DNA from: Kluyvera sichuanensis
Lineage (GTDB): Bacteria > Pseudomonadota > Gammaproteobacteria > Enterobacterales > Enterobacteriaceae
DNA: 64,000 nt
Direction: 5' to 3'
Assembly: GCF_014218705.1 (NCBI RefSeq)
Contig: NZ_JABBJF010000002.1
Location: 186,001-250,000 of the forward strand
The position numbers and the translations under genes were made by a program. This document shows, one piece after another, positions 38,970-51,111 of the stretch. Each line of letters begins with the position of its first letter. Position 1 is the first letter of the stretch. The notes under the pieces are model-generated. The model searched no databases, was not told the DNA's origin, and saw only the letters and a list, made by a program, of their open reading frames with translations.

Positions 38970-40754
38970 TTATCTGATTAATTGTTCCGCTTTTGGCAGA
39001 ATTTGTGCGCCGGATCGCGCCGTGACATCGTAATTGTAAATATCTGTTCGATATTGTGTCTGACCATCAGCGCCAACAAAGGCGGTCAGATAATAGAGAT
39101 TAACCGGAATATTCTGCCGGATATTAACGTATCTCGTATTACCTTCCTTCAGCGCATCAGATATACGCGCGTCATTCCAGCCTGCATCCTGTAACAGCAT
39201 ATTTGCTAAATCAGAGGCTTTATTTACCCGCACGCATCCCGAACTTAATGCCCGCGCATCTTTCTGGAACAGATTATGGTTAGGCGTATCATGCAGATAA
39301 ATTGCGTCTGAGCTTGGCATATTAAACTTATAGCGGCCCAATGAGTTATGGTCGCCCGGCGCCTGCTGGAAACGGAACGGCAAATTCGACGGCGTGATCG
39401 TTGACCAGTCCACGCGCCACGGATCGATGGTTTCTTTACTGTTCCACCCACGCAGCACGGTATAATTGTGGCGCTCCAGATACCCTGGATCATTACGCAG
39501 TTTTGGCAGAATATCGTTGCGCGCCAGCGTCGGCGGTACGTTCCACGGCGGGTTAACCACCACGTTATTCAGCGCGCTGCTCATCATCGGCGTTTTACGA
39601 TCCGGACGCCCCACAATTACGCGTGAGGCCAGCGCTTCGCTGCCATTGAGGTAGTAGACCAGCGAATACGCCGGAATGTTGACCATAATTCCGGTCGAGA
39701 CTTTCCCCGGCAGCAGGCGCAGTCGTTGAATATTCAGCGCCAGCACGCCCGCACGTTCTGCGGAAGAGACATTCAGCCAATCGCGCGTTGAAGCACCGAT
39801 CACCCCATCAGCCCCTAAGCCCTGCGCCGCCTGGAAACGCTTAACTGCATCGACCAATTGACGATCGTAGGCCGCAGGCGCGCTTTTCGCTGCTTTTTTT
39901 GTTTTGCCGACGTTATCCCCCGGTAGCGGGATCGCCGGACTGGTATCCAGCACGCCGTTACGCTGCAGAATTTCACGCAGCGCGGGCACGTCGCTACTCC
40001 ATTGTCCCGGTCGTAGCGCCGTCGTGGAGGTCAGTTTCGGCCACGGGCGGGTATCCCCCACCAGCGCCAGCAGCGCCTGATGCATCGCCGCATACTGCGG
40101 ATGCTTCGGCGCCAGCGCAGTAATAAACGGCACCAGAGAGCCGTTATCCAACGCCATTTGCCATTTATTCATCACCGACAGCGGTGGCGTCGCCAGGGTA
40201 TAAGGTTTATCGCTGTACAGCCAACGGTTGCCCTGAACCGGAATACCGCTAATAAAGTGCAGATAGCCCATCAGCGCATCGGAGAGCACAACGTCGCGAG
40301 CCATGCCGCTGACGTTAGGATTCGTGAGCAGTTCAACCCATTGGGTAAACTGCGGCTGGAAACCGGCAATGGCCACTTCCGCCAGTTGCTGCTGGAAGGC
40401 GCGAACCGCCTCGCGGTTCTCCCACATCGGTTTCATCTCGCGGGCAGCGTAGAGCGTCACCAGCGGGTTCATATAGACGGGTTGATAACCGGCAGGCAGT
40501 AGCGACTGGATCTCAGTACGGCTTTTCGCCGCCGCGCCATCTGCTAGTGGCTTAGTGCCGACAAGGTTTGCCATCACGGGCGATTGCGCGCCCGGCTGGA
40601 GCAGCACCGGAGAAGGTTCTGCAGGCAGTGCGCTACTGTCAGACGGCACCAGTTCTGGCTCGCCCGCAGCAGCGGTAAACAGTGGAGCAAACGTCATTGC
40701 CAGACACAAACTTACCGCTGACAACCGACGACCATTTTCTTTTTTCAGCAACAT
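38970..40754 (-). CDS. ldtD: L,D-transpeptidase LdtD
   Basis: A 594-residue periplasmic enzyme forming 3-3 peptidoglycan crosslinks. It has a signal peptide (residues 1-30), a helical N-terminal domain, a peptidoglycan-binding domain near 295-330 ([26 protein letters not shown]) and a YkuD domain with HDTPNHNLF and catalytic Cys507 in SSGCVRV. E. coli YcbB has 615 residues; the difference is in the variable linker after the signal and in the Pro/Lys linker near 285. The 3-3 route can give beta-lactam tolerance. Confidence 0.96.
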   Translation of the reverse strand: MLLKKENGRRLSAVSLCLAMTFAPLFTAAAGEPELVPSDSSALPAEPSPVLLQPGAQSPVMANLVGTKPLADGAAAKSRTEIQSLLPAGYQPVYMNPLVTLYAAREMKPMWENREAVRAFQQQLAEVAIAGFQPQFTQWVELLTNPNVSGMARDVVLSDALMGYLHFISGIPVQGNRWLYSDKPYTLATPPLSVMNKWQMALDNGSLVPFITALAPKHPQYAAMHQALLALVGDTRPWPKLTSTTALRPGQWSSDVPALREILQRNGVLDTSPAIPLPGDNVGKTKKAAKSAPAAYDRQLVDAVKRFQAAQGLGADGVIGASTRDWLNVSSAERAGVLALNIQRLRLLPGKVSTGIMVNIPAYSLVYYLNGSEALASRVIVGRPDRKTPMMSSALNNVVVNPPWNVPPTLARNDILPKLRNDPGYLERHNYTVLRGWNSKETIDPWRVDWSTITPSNLPFRFQQAPGDHNSLGRYKFNMPSSDAIYLHDTPNHNLFQKDARALSSGCVRVNKASDLANMLLQDAGWNDARISDALKEGNTRYVNIRQNIPVNLYYLTAFVGADGQTQYRTDIYNYDVTARSGAQILPKAEQLIR

Positions 40755-40890
40755 CCCTTGCCCCCTGTTAAATATACAAAGACCCGTAACGTGGCCTCAC
40801 CTTCAGTATATAAAGACAAAAACTATTTTGCCCGGTGAAATGTAAAGAAGTCTAAAGATAATAACGCGCTATAGGCTAAATACGGATAAC

Positions 40891-40915
40891 AAAAAAGGCG
40901 ACATAAATGTCGCCT
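40891..40915 (-). terminator. rho-independent terminator of the muk operon
   Basis: On the minus strand AGGCGACA, loop TTTA, TGTCGCCT is followed by TTTTTT. It lies about 65 bases past the mukB stop. Confidence 0.9.
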
Positions 40916-40978
40916 CAGGTTCTGTTTTTCGGATTAAACGCCATTTACCGGGCGCGCTGTGCTCACCCGGGCGACATG

Positions 40979-43900
40979 CTACGACGCGTCGGCGGTGCCT
41001 GGCAGCGTTTCCGGCAGCTGGGCGGCAAAGCCGCGCAGGCCCACCACGTGAACGTGTTCGTGGTTATTCACCACTTTACGTACCAGCTTGTAGGTGGTGC
41101 CTTTCTCTGGGCTGATATTTTCCGGTGCCGCGATAATCAGCTGCATCTCCAGACGTTCGCAGAGCTCGAACAGCGTGGCGATAGAGCGGGCATCCAGACG
41201 CGCCGCTTCATCGAGGAACAGCAGACGGCACGGAGACAGGTCTTTACCACGCAGACGCCGCGCTTCATCTTCCCAGCTCTGTACCACCATCACCAGAATC
41301 GACATCCCGGTACCGATAGCCTCACCGGTCGACAGCGCACCGGATTCCGCACGCAGCCAGCCGTCGGAACCACGGTTAACCTCAACTTCCATCTCCAGAT
41401 AGCTGCGGTAGTCGAGCAGCTCTTCACCGATGGTCTGCGGCGTACGCTGACCCATGTCGATTTGCGGATTCAGGCGCTGATACAGCTTCGCCAGCGCTTC
41501 CGAGAAGGTGAGGCGATTGCTGTTGAACAGATCCTGATGCTGTTCGTGCTGTTCAGAGAGCACGTCCAGCAGCGTCGAGTGGGTCTCGCGCACGTTGACG
41601 TTCAGACGCACGCTGTTGACCTGACCAAACGACACGCTCTGCAGGCCCTGGTTCAGCTGGCGAATACGGTTCTGCTCGCGCTGAATGGTCTTGCGGATAA
41701 TGTTCGCGACGCTTCGGGAGCTGATCGCCAGCTTCTGTTCGCGGTTGGTCAGTTCTTCCGTCAGGCGGCTCAGTTCGATTTCCATCTGTTCGATGGCTTC
41801 AACCGGGTCGTCGGTGCGGATGATATCCTGGCGAATACGCTCGCGCAGGTGCTGATAAACGGCGACGAAGAACTGGATCTTACGTTCCGGACGTTTCGGG
41901 TCTTCCGACATGCGCAGCACATCGCGCAGGTGTTCGTTATCCGCGACGGCCAGACGCAGCGCACCCAGCGCCTTATCCGACATGGAGCGCAGATCGTCGG
42001 CGGAGAGATAGGCCAGCTCGCGGCGGTGCAGACGACGTTCAACGTTGTTGTCTTTCACCAGACGCATCACCGCACACCAGCCCGCTTTCGCACTCACCAC
42101 CTGTTCGCGCATTTCGAGGTAATCACGTTCCAGCTTGCGCAGCTTACGGGTCAGGTTATCCATCTCTGCTTCGCAGAAGGTCAACGCTTTTTCCAGCTGA
42201 TTGCGGCGCGCACGGTTGTTGCTCAACTGCGCGTGCAGTTCGTCGCGACGAATACGCGCGCGCTCTTCGGCACCCGCATCGGCGCGCACACCAATATCTT
42301 TCAGCTCTTTATACAGATCGTTGAGCAGCTCTTTTTTGGTGTCATAGGAGCTTTTCAGCGACGCCAGCACCTGGCTGTACTGACTGACCTGTGCGGCGTG
42401 AGTACGCAGCGCTTCACGGGCGCGGCTACGCTCGCTTTCCGCCTGCGCCAGACGTTCGCGCAGTTTTTCGTTCAGATCGCTGTTGCCGGAGAGCATCTCC
42501 GCCGAGTCAGAGTAGCCGAAGTGCGCACGACGCTGCACCACTTCCGTCAGGGCAAACGCCTGCTGACGCGCTTCGCGCTGCACCTGCTGTGACCAGGCAT
42601 AATCTTCTTTCAGCTGTTCAAACTGCTCCGGGTCGTTCTGCAGAACAGCAACGATCGGCTCCAGTTTGGCCAGCTGGTTGCCGTGCTGCTGAATGAAGCG
42701 CGCGGCTTCCTGAGCTTCGTCCAGACGCTCCTGGATTTCCTCCACGCGGTCGACCAGCGTCTCGTCAGCCAACAGGCTCAGACGTGGCAGCAGGCGGTTA
42801 AGCTGGGCAACGCCCTCTTTCGCCTGTTCATACTGCGCCTGCTGCTGTTGGTTGTCGCTTTCGTGGCTGCTGAGCGCACGTTCCAGTTCATTGCGACGGG
42901 TGTTCAGTTTGCGGATTTCCGCTTCCGGATCGTCCTCAAACGCGACCGACAGGTGGCTGCCGATAAAGCGACTGAACGCCTGATGCAAACGCTGGGTTTT
43001 CTGTACGTCGAACGACAGGGTCGCAAAACGTTCGGACAGCCCTTCACGCTCGGCGTGCAGGCTCTCAATGCGGCTTTCTCGTGCAGCACGGCCAAACAGC
43101 GGTAGCGATGGGAAGCGGGAGTAACGCCACTGGCGGTCGGAGGTTTTTACCACCACCGCTTTTTCCAGCTCATCGACGTTGAACACGCTGTCATCGAAGG
43201 ACTGCGGATCCCCTTCAATCAGATAGAGATCTTCCGGGCAATCATCCAACCCTTCCAGATACTCGGCGATCTGCGACAGATCCGGCACCACAATGGCGTG
43301 GCGAGACGGCCCGTACAGCGCGGAGAAGTACGGCGCATCATCAAGGCTGACATCATCATAGATTTCGGACAGCAGCACGCCGCCAAAACGTTCCGCCAGC
43401 GCATTCAGGCGCGGGTCTTCGGAACCGCCCGGCTGGCTAAGACGTTCAATTTCGTCATCCACCGCACGTTTACGCGCGCCAACTTCGTCACGTTCCACGA
43501 TGGCTTCGCGTTCGCGTTCCAGCAGTTGTTGCAGGTATTCGGTCACATCCTGGCTGGACTCAAACTGCTCGCCGCTCTGTTCACACAGCTGGTTTAAGCT
43601 GTTTTGCGCTGCCAGCCAAACCGGCGCACGGTGCATCAGCGCGGAGATGCGTGATTGCAGCTGTTCTTGCTCCTGGCGCAGCGCCATGCGCTGTTCGCGC
43701 GCATCGGTTACGCAGTCGCTCAGCGCGGCAATACGCGCTTCCAGCTCGTGATGCAGCTTTTCGAGTTCGTCAATGCCGTACTGTTTGCCCTGGCGCTTAC
43801 AGAAGTCAGCCAGCAGACGTTCAGCTTCCTGCTGCTCGCGCAGACGCTGTTCCAGTTCGTTCAGACGGCTGCGCAGCGGTTGCGCCTGCTCCGCCAGGTG

Positions 43901-45427
43901 GCGCTGGTTAACGCCGTCGCGCAGCAGTTCACGCGCCACTTCCCAGGCTTCATTACGTGCCAGCGGCCCGTTAATAGCTTCAACAATCTGGAATGCCTGT
44001 TCAAACTGGCTGTGCGCGGTCTGTGAAACGCTCATTTTCTGTTCGAGCGTCAGCAGTTTTTCCGTCGCTTCCTGCTCTTTGGCCTGGAAGGTTTCCAGCC
44101 ACTCATCTGCACTGTCCGGCGTTAAGTCCGGCAGATGACACAGGGCTTTTGCACGCTCCAGCGCTTGCAGCGCCTGAGTGTACTGAATAGCGCGTGTCTG
44201 CTGAACGTCCAGCGCCTGCTGGTAGTCAGCGAGCTGGCTTTTCAGCTCATCCACTTCCAGTTCGGCGGCTTCGGCACGCGCTTCATTCTCTTCCTGCTGC
44301 TCGGCGGCTTCGGCGACCACTTCGTTCTGCTCTTCCAGACGAATTTGCAGCTCATCTAAGTCCGCTTCGTAGCGTTCAATTTTTTCCTGCTGACGCAGAG
44401 CGGTCTGCACCAGGTTCAGATGGTCGCTGGCGGCCTGGTGATCGGCTTCCAGATCCCCTTCTGCCCCGTTGTGCTCCTGTAGCTCACGGGCCATATCGAC
44501 GTGCTTGTACTGCTCGGCCGCCAGCTGGGAGCGGGAGGTGAACAGTTCGCGGCGATATTCCAGCGCCTTATCGAGGTGTACACGACGTTCGTTGGCGTGG
44601 CGCATGTAGTCTGCTGCCACGTAGTCAGTCGCTTCAGAAATCAGGTGCTTAAACAGGTCGCGGTCAGATTGGGTAACGCGAATCGCTTCCAGCGTCATAC
44701 GGTTTTCGCGCAGCGCCGCTTCCATATCCTGGAAGGCTTTACGTACACCGCTGTTTTCCGGCAGCAGGTAGTCACGCAGCGAGCGGGTAATGGCGCTGGA
44801 GATACCGCCGTACAGCGACGCTTCAATCAGACGGTAGAATTTACTACGGTCGGACGCAGAGCGCAGACGGCGTGCGACGATGCCCAGATCGAACATCAGC
44901 GCATGGTAGTCGGTAATCGAGTTGAACTGCTTGAACTGCACGCCTTCGATAGTATCGAGCTTGTCTTTCAGCTCCTGCAGGCTCAGCACGCGTGCCTGAC
45001 GTTCGTTCATCGTTTCAGTCAGCAGCTGCGTTGGCTGGATGGAGGTCGGCAGACCCTGAATAGCAAACGGTTTGATATCGACTTTGCGGTCGCGCCCGGC
45101 AACCTGCTGCAGACGTACGCCTACGACCACGCGCTGGTGACGTGAGTTCATGACGTCCAGCACGGAGTAACACACGCCAGCTTTCAGCTTACCGTGCAGG
45201 CCTTTATCGCGAGAACCACTGGTGGCCCCGGCTTCCGTGGTGTTACGGAAGTGCAGCAGGGTTAAGTCTGGGATCAGCGCCGTGACGAAGGCTGCCATGG
45301 TGGTTGATTTACCGGCACCGTTACCGCCCGAGAGCGTGGTCACCAGTTCATCTAAATCGAAGGTACGGGCAAAGAACCCGTTCCAGTTAATCAGCGTTAG
45401 CGAACGAAATTTACCGCGATCGATCAT
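40979..45427 (-). CDS. mukB: chromosome condensin MukB
   Basis: A 1482-residue SMC-like protein. Walker A GGNGAGKS is at 34-41. Two long coiled-coil arms flank a hinge near the middle ([20 protein letters not shown] region). The C-terminal head has signature [12 protein letters not shown] and Walker [12 protein letters not shown]. MukB with MukE and MukF extrudes and compacts DNA and binds topoisomerase IV. Its start overlaps the mukE stop by one base. The roughly 220 bases beyond its end hold only the terminator and the ldtD promoter. Confidence 0.98.
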   Translation of the reverse strand: MIDRGKFRSLTLINWNGFFARTFDLDELVTTLSGGNGAGKSTTMAAFVTALIPDLTLLHFRNTTEAGATSGSRDKGLHGKLKAGVCYSVLDVMNSRHQRVVVGVRLQQVAGRDRKVDIKPFAIQGLPTSIQPTQLLTETMNERQARVLSLQELKDKLDTIEGVQFKQFNSITDYHALMFDLGIVARRLRSASDRSKFYRLIEASLYGGISSAITRSLRDYLLPENSGVRKAFQDMEAALRENRMTLEAIRVTQSDRDLFKHLISEATDYVAADYMRHANERRVHLDKALEYRRELFTSRSQLAAEQYKHVDMARELQEHNGAEGDLEADHQAASDHLNLVQTALRQQEKIERYEADLDELQIRLEEQNEVVAEAAEQQEENEARAEAAELEVDELKSQLADYQQALDVQQTRAIQYTQALQALERAKALCHLPDLTPDSADEWLETFQAKEQEATEKLLTLEQKMSVSQTAHSQFEQAFQIVEAINGPLARNEAWEVARELLRDGVNQRHLAEQAQPLRSRLNELEQRLREQQEAERLLADFCKRQGKQYGIDELEKLHHELEARIAALSDCVTDAREQRMALRQEQEQLQSRISALMHRAPVWLAAQNSLNQLCEQSGEQFESSQDVTEYLQQLLEREREAIVERDEVGARKRAVDDEIERLSQPGGSEDPRLNALAERFGGVLLSEIYDDVSLDDAPYFSALYGPSRHAIVVPDLSQIAEYLEGLDDCPEDLYLIEGDPQSFDDSVFNVDELEKAVVVKTSDRQWRYSRFPSLPLFGRAARESRIESLHAEREGLSERFATLSFDVQKTQRLHQAFSRFIGSHLSVAFEDDPEAEIRKLNTRRNELERALSSHESDNQQQQAQYEQAKEGVAQLNRLLPRLSLLADETLVDRVEEIQERLDEAQEAARFIQQHGNQLAKLEPIVAVLQNDPEQFEQLKEDYAWSQQVQREARQQAFALTEVVQRRAHFGYSDSAEMLSGNSDLNEKLRERLAQAESERSRAREALRTHAAQVSQYSQVLASLKSSYDTKKELLNDLYKELKDIGVRADAGAEERARIRRDELHAQLSNNRARRNQLEKALTFCEAEMDNLTRKLRKLERDYLEMREQVVSAKAGWCAVMRLVKDNNVERRLHRRELAYLSADDLRSMSDKALGALRLAVADNEHLRDVLRMSEDPKRPERKIQFFVAVYQHLRERIRQDIIRTDDPVEAIEQMEIELSRLTEELTNREQKLAISSRSVANIIRKTIQREQNRIRQLNQGLQSVSFGQVNSVRLNVNVRETHSTLLDVLSEQHEQHQDLFNSNRLTFSEALAKLYQRLNPQIDMGQRTPQTIGEELLDYRSYLEMEVEVNRGSDGWLRAESGALSTGEAIGTGMSILVMVVQSWEDEARRLRGKDLSPCRLLFLDEAARLDARSIATLFELCERLEMQLIIAAPENISPEKGTTYKLVRKVVNNHEHVHVVGLRGFAAQLPETLPGTADAS

Positions 45428-46131
45428 TACTCTTCCTCCCCGCTATCCTGCTGATTGTCGTCGTTCTCGTCATTGAGCTGCAGATGGTTTTCGATAGCCA
45501 TCGCTTCGCCATCGCGGATCATGCGCAGCTGCGCTTCCCGCGCGTCATCGCCGGAGCGAACGTCAGCACCGAAGCGGAACACCGATTCGGTAATGCGGAA
45601 TTTACTGCTGTCGTGACCCATAAACCACACCATCCCAAGACGGCGCAGGCGGTTGAGCGAGGAACGCACTTTCTCCTGCAGCTTCTGACGGTCGAGGTCA
45701 GAACCCGTGGAGCGGTTGTTGACCAGCTTCAGCAGTTTGGCTTCGTCGGCCAATGCCAGCAGTTCGTCATACAGTTCCTGCTGGGTGAAGATACCTTCGT
45801 TCGCCAGACGCTCCGGGCTGAGGTAGAGGTAGCAAAGGATTTTGCCAACCATCATGTCCAGTTCGGATAAAACCGAGCGCGGAATCAGCGTGGTGGAACG
45901 CGGGCGCAGGTAGAAGAACCCTTCCGGCGCGCGGATAAGCTCCACGTTGTAGCGAGCATAAAACTCTTCCAGATACTCCTGGAAATCCATCAAAAAGGCG
46001 TGGTTGTCCAGTTCATCCAGACCGATGTGACGACCAGCGCGCAGCGCGCTATCCAGCGCAGGGAAAAGGGGGTTGGCCAGGGCCTGTGCCAGTTTAACCG
46101 GCATCACTTGTTCAATATTTGTCGATGACAT
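45427..46131 (-). CDS. mukE: condensin subunit MukE
   Basis: A 234-residue KITE-type subunit starting [16 protein letters not shown], with two winged-helix domains and an acidic C-terminal tail ([15 protein letters not shown]). It bridges MukF and MukB. The chosen start overlaps the end of mukF by 20 bases; a start at the internal Met (46104) would avoid overlap and cannot be excluded. Confidence 0.95.
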   Translation of the reverse strand: MSSTNIEQVMPVKLAQALANPLFPALDSALRAGRHIGLDELDNHAFLMDFQEYLEEFYARYNVELIRAPEGFFYLRPRSTTLIPRSVLSELDMMVGKILCYLYLSPERLANEGIFTQQELYDELLALADEAKLLKLVNNRSTGSDLDRQKLQEKVRSSLNRLRRLGMVWFMGHDSSKFRITESVFRFGADVRSGDDAREAQLRMIRDGEAMAIENHLQLNDENDDNQQDSGEEE

Positions 46132-47434
46132 GCGCCTGTACCTTGGCTCCGTAATCATTAATCGACTGCCATTTAGCCGGCAGTCCGGTGAAATCGGCTT
46201 GCGCCACGCCCAAACGTACCGCCTGGTCTACCACGATCCTCGCCACGTCGAAATGACGCGCACGCGGGTACTGCACCAGGTACTCTTTCACCACCAGACC
46301 GAGGTCCAGCGGCAGCTGTTTGGTTCGATAAATAGCCAACTGTTCTTCAATTAGCGCGGCGAGCTGTTCGCGAATTTCGTTAAATTCTTCGTACTCTAAA
46401 TCCGGCGGAAGTTCCCCGGTGACCTCTTCATCACGCAGCGTCATCTCTTCGTCACGCATATCCAGCAGACGGTCGGCGCTGGCGTAGGTGAGCGCCCACG
46501 GCGCGTCGAAGTAAGATTGCACCGACTGGCGCAGGCGCTGAGCAAAGACGCGGTTTTTATCCATGTCGATAGCGGTACGGATAAATTTATGCACGTGGCG
46601 GTCGTAGCCAATCCACAGGTCAATCGCCTGCTGGCCCCAGCTCACGATGCGGTCAAGCTTGCTTTGCAGATCGAACACCAGCCGATCGACGAAGTGCAGG
46701 TCGTTATGACTCAGCGTCGCATCCTGAATGCGCAGCAGGTTAGCCTGCAGCTTATCGCCCGCGGCATCCAGCGTATCCTGCAGTTCACGCAGGGTGCCGG
46801 ACGTTTCAGAGAGCAGCAGTTCACAGCTGGAGATTGCCGCGCGCCAGTCTTTATTCAGCAACTGCGCGATGTCATCTTTCACCGACTGCTGCTGTTCGTC
46901 CATGATGCGCTGCGTCAGATCGATACTGTCAAAAATCTCCGCCACCGAGTACTTCAGCGGCGCGTAAACGTTACGGTGCCAGTGGAATTCATCGCCGCCC
47001 TCGTCGGCAGAATCCGCCGCGCGCTTCAATTCGCTGGCGACAATCGACAGCTGCATGGAGAGGCGCAGGGTAGAGAATTCACGCTGGCGAATATAGTAGT
47101 CGGTAATGCCAATCCCCAGCGGGGTCAGACGATAGATGGCGTTCCCTTCCGTGATTTCGCTGGTAAAGCGGTTCAGCAGACGTTGGCGAACCAGGTCGTT
47201 AATCGCGTTATTGGCGCGAGTGCCGATGGTTTCACTGGTTTGCTCAAACGCATCACTGACGTGACGGAACGCATCCACCAGCTCGCCTTCCGTCATTTCA
47301 CCTTCCAGTCGCTCACCGTTCAGCGTTGCAATAGCCAGCAAAAATGAGAGCCTATCGACAGGTAGCGAAATGGCGAAATCATTTTTCCTGGCCCAGGCAA
47401 CCAGTTCGGGGACTGTCTGGGAAAATTCACTCAT
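46112..47434 (-). CDS. mukF: condensin kleisin MukF
   Basis: A 440-residue kleisin, equal in length to E. coli MukF. The N-terminal winged-helix dimerisation domain (to about residue 120) is followed by a helical middle region that contacts the MukB neck and a C-terminal winged-helix that binds the MukB head. It overlaps cmoM by eight bases and mukE by about 20, so the four genes form a tightly coupled operon. Confidence 0.97.
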   Translation of the reverse strand: MSEFSQTVPELVAWARKNDFAISLPVDRLSFLLAIATLNGERLEGEMTEGELVDAFRHVSDAFEQTSETIGTRANNAINDLVRQRLLNRFTSEITEGNAIYRLTPLGIGITDYYIRQREFSTLRLSMQLSIVASELKRAADSADEGGDEFHWHRNVYAPLKYSVAEIFDSIDLTQRIMDEQQQSVKDDIAQLLNKDWRAAISSCELLLSETSGTLRELQDTLDAAGDKLQANLLRIQDATLSHNDLHFVDRLVFDLQSKLDRIVSWGQQAIDLWIGYDRHVHKFIRTAIDMDKNRVFAQRLRQSVQSYFDAPWALTYASADRLLDMRDEEMTLRDEEVTGELPPDLEYEEFNEIREQLAALIEEQLAIYRTKQLPLDLGLVVKEYLVQYPRARHFDVARIVVDQAVRLGVAQADFTGLPAKWQSINDYGAKVQAHVIDKY

Positions 47435-48221
47435 CGTTTATCCTTGTTTCTGTCTGCGGCTTCAGCGCGGTGACATGAATATAGCGCCCCAGGCTAATAT
47501 AGGGTTCCTGGCGGCAATAGCGCGTTTCGAGCTCCAGCAAAATGTCAAAGCTGTTCTTTTGCATCTGCTTATCGCGCAGGTAATCATGAAACACCCGCAC
47601 GCCGGTTTTCCCGTTAATGTGCCAGCCCATCTCTTCCAGCCAGCCATAGACCAGCTGCGGGTCGCGCGGGTAGTTCGGCGACAGCGTGCGTCTTTTCTTT
47701 TTCGGCATGCCCAACGCCACATAATCGAAGTTGCCGACCACCATGTTACGCATCAACAGACCGTTTGCATTGTAGAACATTAATGATAATGCGCCGCCCG
47801 GACGCAGCACCGACCACAGCGTTTTGAGCACGTCCTGCGGTTCGGCCACCCACTCCAGCACAGCGTGAAACAATATCAGATCAACCGGGCTTTCCAAATG
47901 CTCCGCCACGTCCTGGACCGCGCATTGTACGAAATGCATGTTGTGGCTCACACCTTTCTCGCTGGCGGCCTGAGTTGCCCGTTCGATCATTTCAGCGGAA
48001 AGATCGCACAGCGTTACATGGTGCCCGCGCTCCGCCATTTTGATGGCCGTCTGGCCTTCGCCGCCACCAGCATCCAGGATACGCAGCGGCTGCGGCCCCA
48101 TTCTCGCCAGCAGGGCGTCGAGATCTTGCCACAGAATAGCCTGGCGCAGCTGTCCCTTCGTGGTGCCGTATATATTGCGGGAAAACTTATCCGCAATGTC
48201 ATCGAAATTGCGATCCTTCAC
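47427..48221 (-). CDS. cmoM: tRNA cmo5U34 carboxyl methyltransferase CmoM
   Basis: A 264-residue class I SAM methyltransferase (formerly SmtA). Motif [20 protein letters not shown] is followed by [12 protein letters not shown] and an [15 protein letters not shown] segment. It methylates the carboxylate of cmo5U to mcmo5U in wobble position 34 of tRNA-Ala, -Pro and others. It is the first gene of the mukFEB operon, as in E. coli. Confidence 0.95.
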   Translation of the reverse strand: MKDRNFDDIADKFSRNIYGTTKGQLRQAILWQDLDALLARMGPQPLRILDAGGGEGQTAIKMAERGHHVTLCDLSAEMIERATQAASEKGVSHNMHFVQCAVQDVAEHLESPVDLILFHAVLEWVAEPQDVLKTLWSVLRPGGALSLMFYNANGLLMRNMVVGNFDYVALGMPKKKRRTLSPNYPRDPQLVYGWLEEMGWHINGKTGVRVFHDYLRDKQMQKNSFDILLELETRYCRQEPYISLGRYIHVTALKPQTETRINDE

Positions 48222-48345
48222 AGGACATCCTCACATCGCCAGTGGCAAAGGGGCTATTTTGTCACACCCACGGCGATAATGAAGCTATCTGGTGTAATAT
48301 CGCTGCATTCATACAGTCGGATGGTTAAAAAAGGTACGGTATCGG

Positions 48346-49125
48346 ATGCTTTTTACGCTGAAAAAGTATATCGGCGGCATGATGCTGCCGCTGCCCCTGC
48401 TTCTATTGTTGATAGGTTTGGGAATAATCCTGGTCTGGTTCACCCGCTTTCAAAAATTGGGTAAAGCCGGGATTACCCTGGGATGGTTAGCACTATTGCT
48501 GCTCAGTCTACAGCCCGTAGCCGATGGGCTACTTAAGCCGATTGAGGATAAATATCCCACCTGGCACGGCCAACAGCCGGTGCAGTATGTGGTTGTGCTC
48601 GGCGGTGGCTACACCTGGAATCCAGAATGGGCACCAAGCTCGAACCTGATTAATAACAGCCTACCGCGGCTGACGGAAGGCATGCGCCTGTGGCAGGCTA
48701 ATCCGGGTTCGAAAATGATCTTTACCGGTGCACGGGCCAAAACCAATACGGTGAGTACCGCAGAGGCAGGAGCGCGAGTGGCTGAAAGTCTGGGCGTGCC
48801 GCGCAGTGAGATTATCGTGCTGGATACGCCGAAAGATACCGAAGAAGAAGCTAGCGCCGTGAAGGCCGCGATCGGCGACGCCCCCTTCCTGCTGGTCACC
48901 TCCGCCTCGCATCTGCCGCGCGCGATGATCTTCTTCCAGCACGCCGGGTTACACCCGTTGCCTGCCCCGGCCAATCAACTAGCCATTACGTCGCCACTCA
49001 ACCCATGGGAGCGCGCGATCCCTTCCCCGGTCTGGCTGATGCACAGTGACCGGGTCGGATATGAAACGCTGGGGAGAGTCTGGCAGTGGCTGAAAGGGGA
49101 TTCAGGCGAGCCAGGGGCGCAGTGA
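48346..49125 (+). CDS. elyC: envelope biogenesis factor ElyC
   Basis: A 259-residue inner membrane protein with two N-terminal helices (residues about 12-30 and 38-55) and a DUF218 domain (YVVVLGGGYTWNP, GARAKTNTVSTAEA, LVTSASHLPRAMIFF). In E. coli loss of ElyC (YcbC) disturbs peptidoglycan and undecaprenyl-phosphate lipid carrier metabolism at low temperature. Its last 24 bases lie under the end of ycbJ on the other strand. Confidence 0.94.
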   Translation: MLFTLKKYIGGMMLPLPLLLLLIGLGIILVWFTRFQKLGKAGITLGWLALLLLSLQPVADGLLKPIEDKYPTWHGQQPVQYVVVLGGGYTWNPEWAPSSNLINNSLPRLTEGMRLWQANPGSKMIFTGARAKTNTVSTAEAGARVAESLGVPRSEIIVLDTPKDTEEEASAVKAAIGDAPFLLVTSASHLPRAMIFFQHAGLHPLPAPANQLAITSPLNPWERAIPSPVWLMHSDRVGYETLGRVWQWLKGDSGEPGAQ

Positions 49126-49995
49126 CGTTGCAGCAAGGTCAAAGTTGGCGCGATTGAATTTGCCGGTATTGACCAGCTTCTCAACTTCATCCCATAGCAG
49201 ATAGAGCCAGCGCCGCCAGAGAAACGCTTCCGCCACCGGCGCGCGCTGGAGATAGTGCCAGAGCAGCTGTTCCGCCTGCCCGCTTTCGTGCAGACGGAAC
49301 AGTTCATACTCCCGCGGTGCCCAGAGAATCGCCCCCGGCCCCACCATCGCCAGCAGTTGGTCGCTACGTGAGTCTTTTAGCATGCTGCGCAGGGTCAGAT
49401 GCCCGTGCACCAGCACGCAGTTATCGCTAAAACCCTCAAACAGCGCGTCCAGACACTCGCGAGTACGGAACAGTAGCCGTTTATCCTGCATGGTCAGGCC
49501 GGTATTCTGGTAGAGATTGAGCGTCCCCCACAGCACCTCAATGCGCTGGCGATACCAGTGCGGCCAGCTATTTTCCTGCGTGCCGTCAACAAAGCCCACG
49601 CTGCCCGAACTGTCTACCCGATGCCACGCCAGCAGCGCTTCAACAATTTGATCTTTCAACGCTTCCCAACGCTGTGGGTTGCGGGTTGGCGCCTCCACCG
49701 GCACGCCGCGCAGGCGCTCAAGCAGCAGCACGTCCGGCCCCGGATGCTCTTCATGAGTCATCACCCCGTACACCACCGGCATGCGTACGGTACCGCTGCG
49801 TGCCAGCATGGAGATTTTCCACGCCAGTTGACGCGCCACGCCCGGCGATAAAAAGCTCCGCGCCACCAGCGGCATCGGATTTCCTTCGGCATCATAAAGC
49901 GACCACAGCGCGGTATCCGTCTGCTCGTTGATACATTCCACGCGGCTGAGCGATTCGCCCAGCAGGTGGCTGAGTTCTGCACGTAGCTGTTCCAT
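49102..49995 (-). CDS. ycbJ: YcbJ, aminoglycoside phosphotransferase-like protein
   Basis: A 297-residue protein of the APH/choline kinase-like fold, the same length as E. coli YcbJ. HPGPDVLLLERLRGVPVEAP resembles the kinase hinge, while the catalytic HxD segment appears as LVHGHLTLRSML without the usual Asp after His. It may be a pseudokinase. Function is unknown. The start at 49995 (MEQLRAELSHLLGES) matches E. coli. Confidence 0.85.
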   Translation of the reverse strand: MEQLRAELSHLLGESLSRVECINEQTDTALWSLYDAEGNPMPLVARSFLSPGVARQLAWKISMLARSGTVRMPVVYGVMTHEEHPGPDVLLLERLRGVPVEAPTRNPQRWEALKDQIVEALLAWHRVDSSGSVGFVDGTQENSWPHWYRQRIEVLWGTLNLYQNTGLTMQDKRLLFRTRECLDALFEGFSDNCVLVHGHLTLRSMLKDSRSDQLLAMVGPGAILWAPREYELFRLHESGQAEQLLWHYLQRAPVAEAFLWRRWLYLLWDEVEKLVNTGKFNRANFDLAATSLRPWLA

Positions 49996-50134
49996 GTCGA
50001 TTACCCCTATAAAAGCCATTGCTTTCATAATGAGCATATGAAAAGTGAATTTCACCAGACAAGATCAAAATTGCAACAGAAAGTCAGGAAATACTCAGGC
50101 GAGAATAGCCCCCCGCGATGGAGGGGCGGGAGGA

Positions 50135-50881
50135 TTACTTCAGCTCGGCGCGAACGCGCTCCAGGTCTTCTGGCGTATCAACGCCCGTTCCCGGTACTTC
50201 TTTCGCCACGGCAACGTGAATTTTTTCGCCGTACCACAGCACGCGCAGCTGTTCGAGCATCTCAATGTGCTCCAGCGGGCTCGGTGCCCAGTTCACGTAG
50301 CGGCGAATAAACCCGGCGCGGTAGCCGTAGATACCAATATGGCGCAGCAGCGTGTCGCCAATTTCCTCACGGCTTTTGGCAAAACGATCGCGATCCCACG
50401 GGATGGTGGCGCGGGAGAAGTAAAGCGCATAGCCGTCCTTGTCCATCACCACCTTCACCGCATTCGGGTTGAAGGCTTCTTCGGCGTCATGAATCGGTAC
50501 CGCCAGGGTTGCCATGCCGGAATGGCTGGCCGCCAGATTTTCCGCCACCTGACGGATAATCACCGCTGGGATCATCGGTTCGTCGCCCTGGACGTTAACG
50601 ATAACGGTGTCATCGCTGAAGCCGCATTTCTCGACCACTTCCGCCAAACGTTCGGTTCCGGACTGATGATCGGCACGGGTCATGCAGACTTCACCGCCCG
50701 CCGCTTCCACGGCTTTTGCCACTTCGGCATGATCGGTCGCCACGATGATGCGATCGGCCCCGGATTCGCGTGCGCGTTCCAGTACGTGCACAATCATCGG
50801 CTTACCGTTGATATCCTGTAACGGTTTACCCGGCAGGCGCGTAGAGGCGAAACGAGCCGGAATAATCACGACAAAGCTCAT
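50135..50881 (-). CDS. kdsB: 3-deoxy-manno-octulosonate cytidylyltransferase
   Basis: A 248-residue enzyme making CMP-Kdo from CTP and Kdo for the LPS inner core. The nucleotide-binding start is [18 protein letters not shown], and the metal and substrate residues lie in [11 protein letters not shown] and further in GIYGYR and EQLRVLWYG. The C-terminal [15 protein letters not shown] is typical. It overlaps the upstream ycaR by four bases (ATGA). Confidence 0.97.
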   Translation of the reverse strand: MSFVVIIPARFASTRLPGKPLQDINGKPMIVHVLERARESGADRIIVATDHAEVAKAVEAAGGEVCMTRADHQSGTERLAEVVEKCGFSDDTVIVNVQGDEPMIPAVIIRQVAENLAASHSGMATLAVPIHDAEEAFNPNAVKVVMDKDGYALYFSRATIPWDRDRFAKSREEIGDTLLRHIGIYGYRAGFIRRYVNWAPSPLEHIEMLEQLRVLWYGEKIHVAVAKEVPGTGVDTPEDLERVRAELK

Positions 50882-51060
50882 GGGCGATTCTCTTCAGCAG
50901 CTAAAGCGCGGGCTTCGTTTTCCAGCAATACGGGGATACCGTCACGCAGGGGAAACGCCAGATTATCAAGTTTGCAAATCAGTTCTTGCTTGTCCTGGCT
51001 ATAGTAGAGTTTGCCGTTGCAAACCGGGCAGGCAATAATTTCAAGTAGACGGTGATCCAT
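50878..51060 (-). CDS. ycaR: UPF0434 (Trm112-like) protein YcaR
   Basis: A 60-residue small protein beginning [18 protein letters not shown], with cysteines at 11, 14 and 29 that could hold a metal. It belongs to the Trm112/UPF0434 family; its role in bacteria is unknown. ATG at 51060 gives the E. coli length, and the end is translationally coupled to kdsB. Confidence 0.92.
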   Translation of the reverse strand: MDHRLLEIIACPVCNGKLYYSQDKQELICKLDNLAFPLRDGIPVLLENEARALAAEENRP

Positions 51061-51111
51061 GGTTCCTCCTGATGGGCCGTATCGAAAACCAGTGCAGCAT
51101 ATCATAGAGCG

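Noticed and set aside
40907-42592. 561-codon open frame antisense to mukB
   Set aside because: It mirrors the Glu/Leu/Arg-rich coiled coil of MukB and resembles no protein family; it is a shadow frame.
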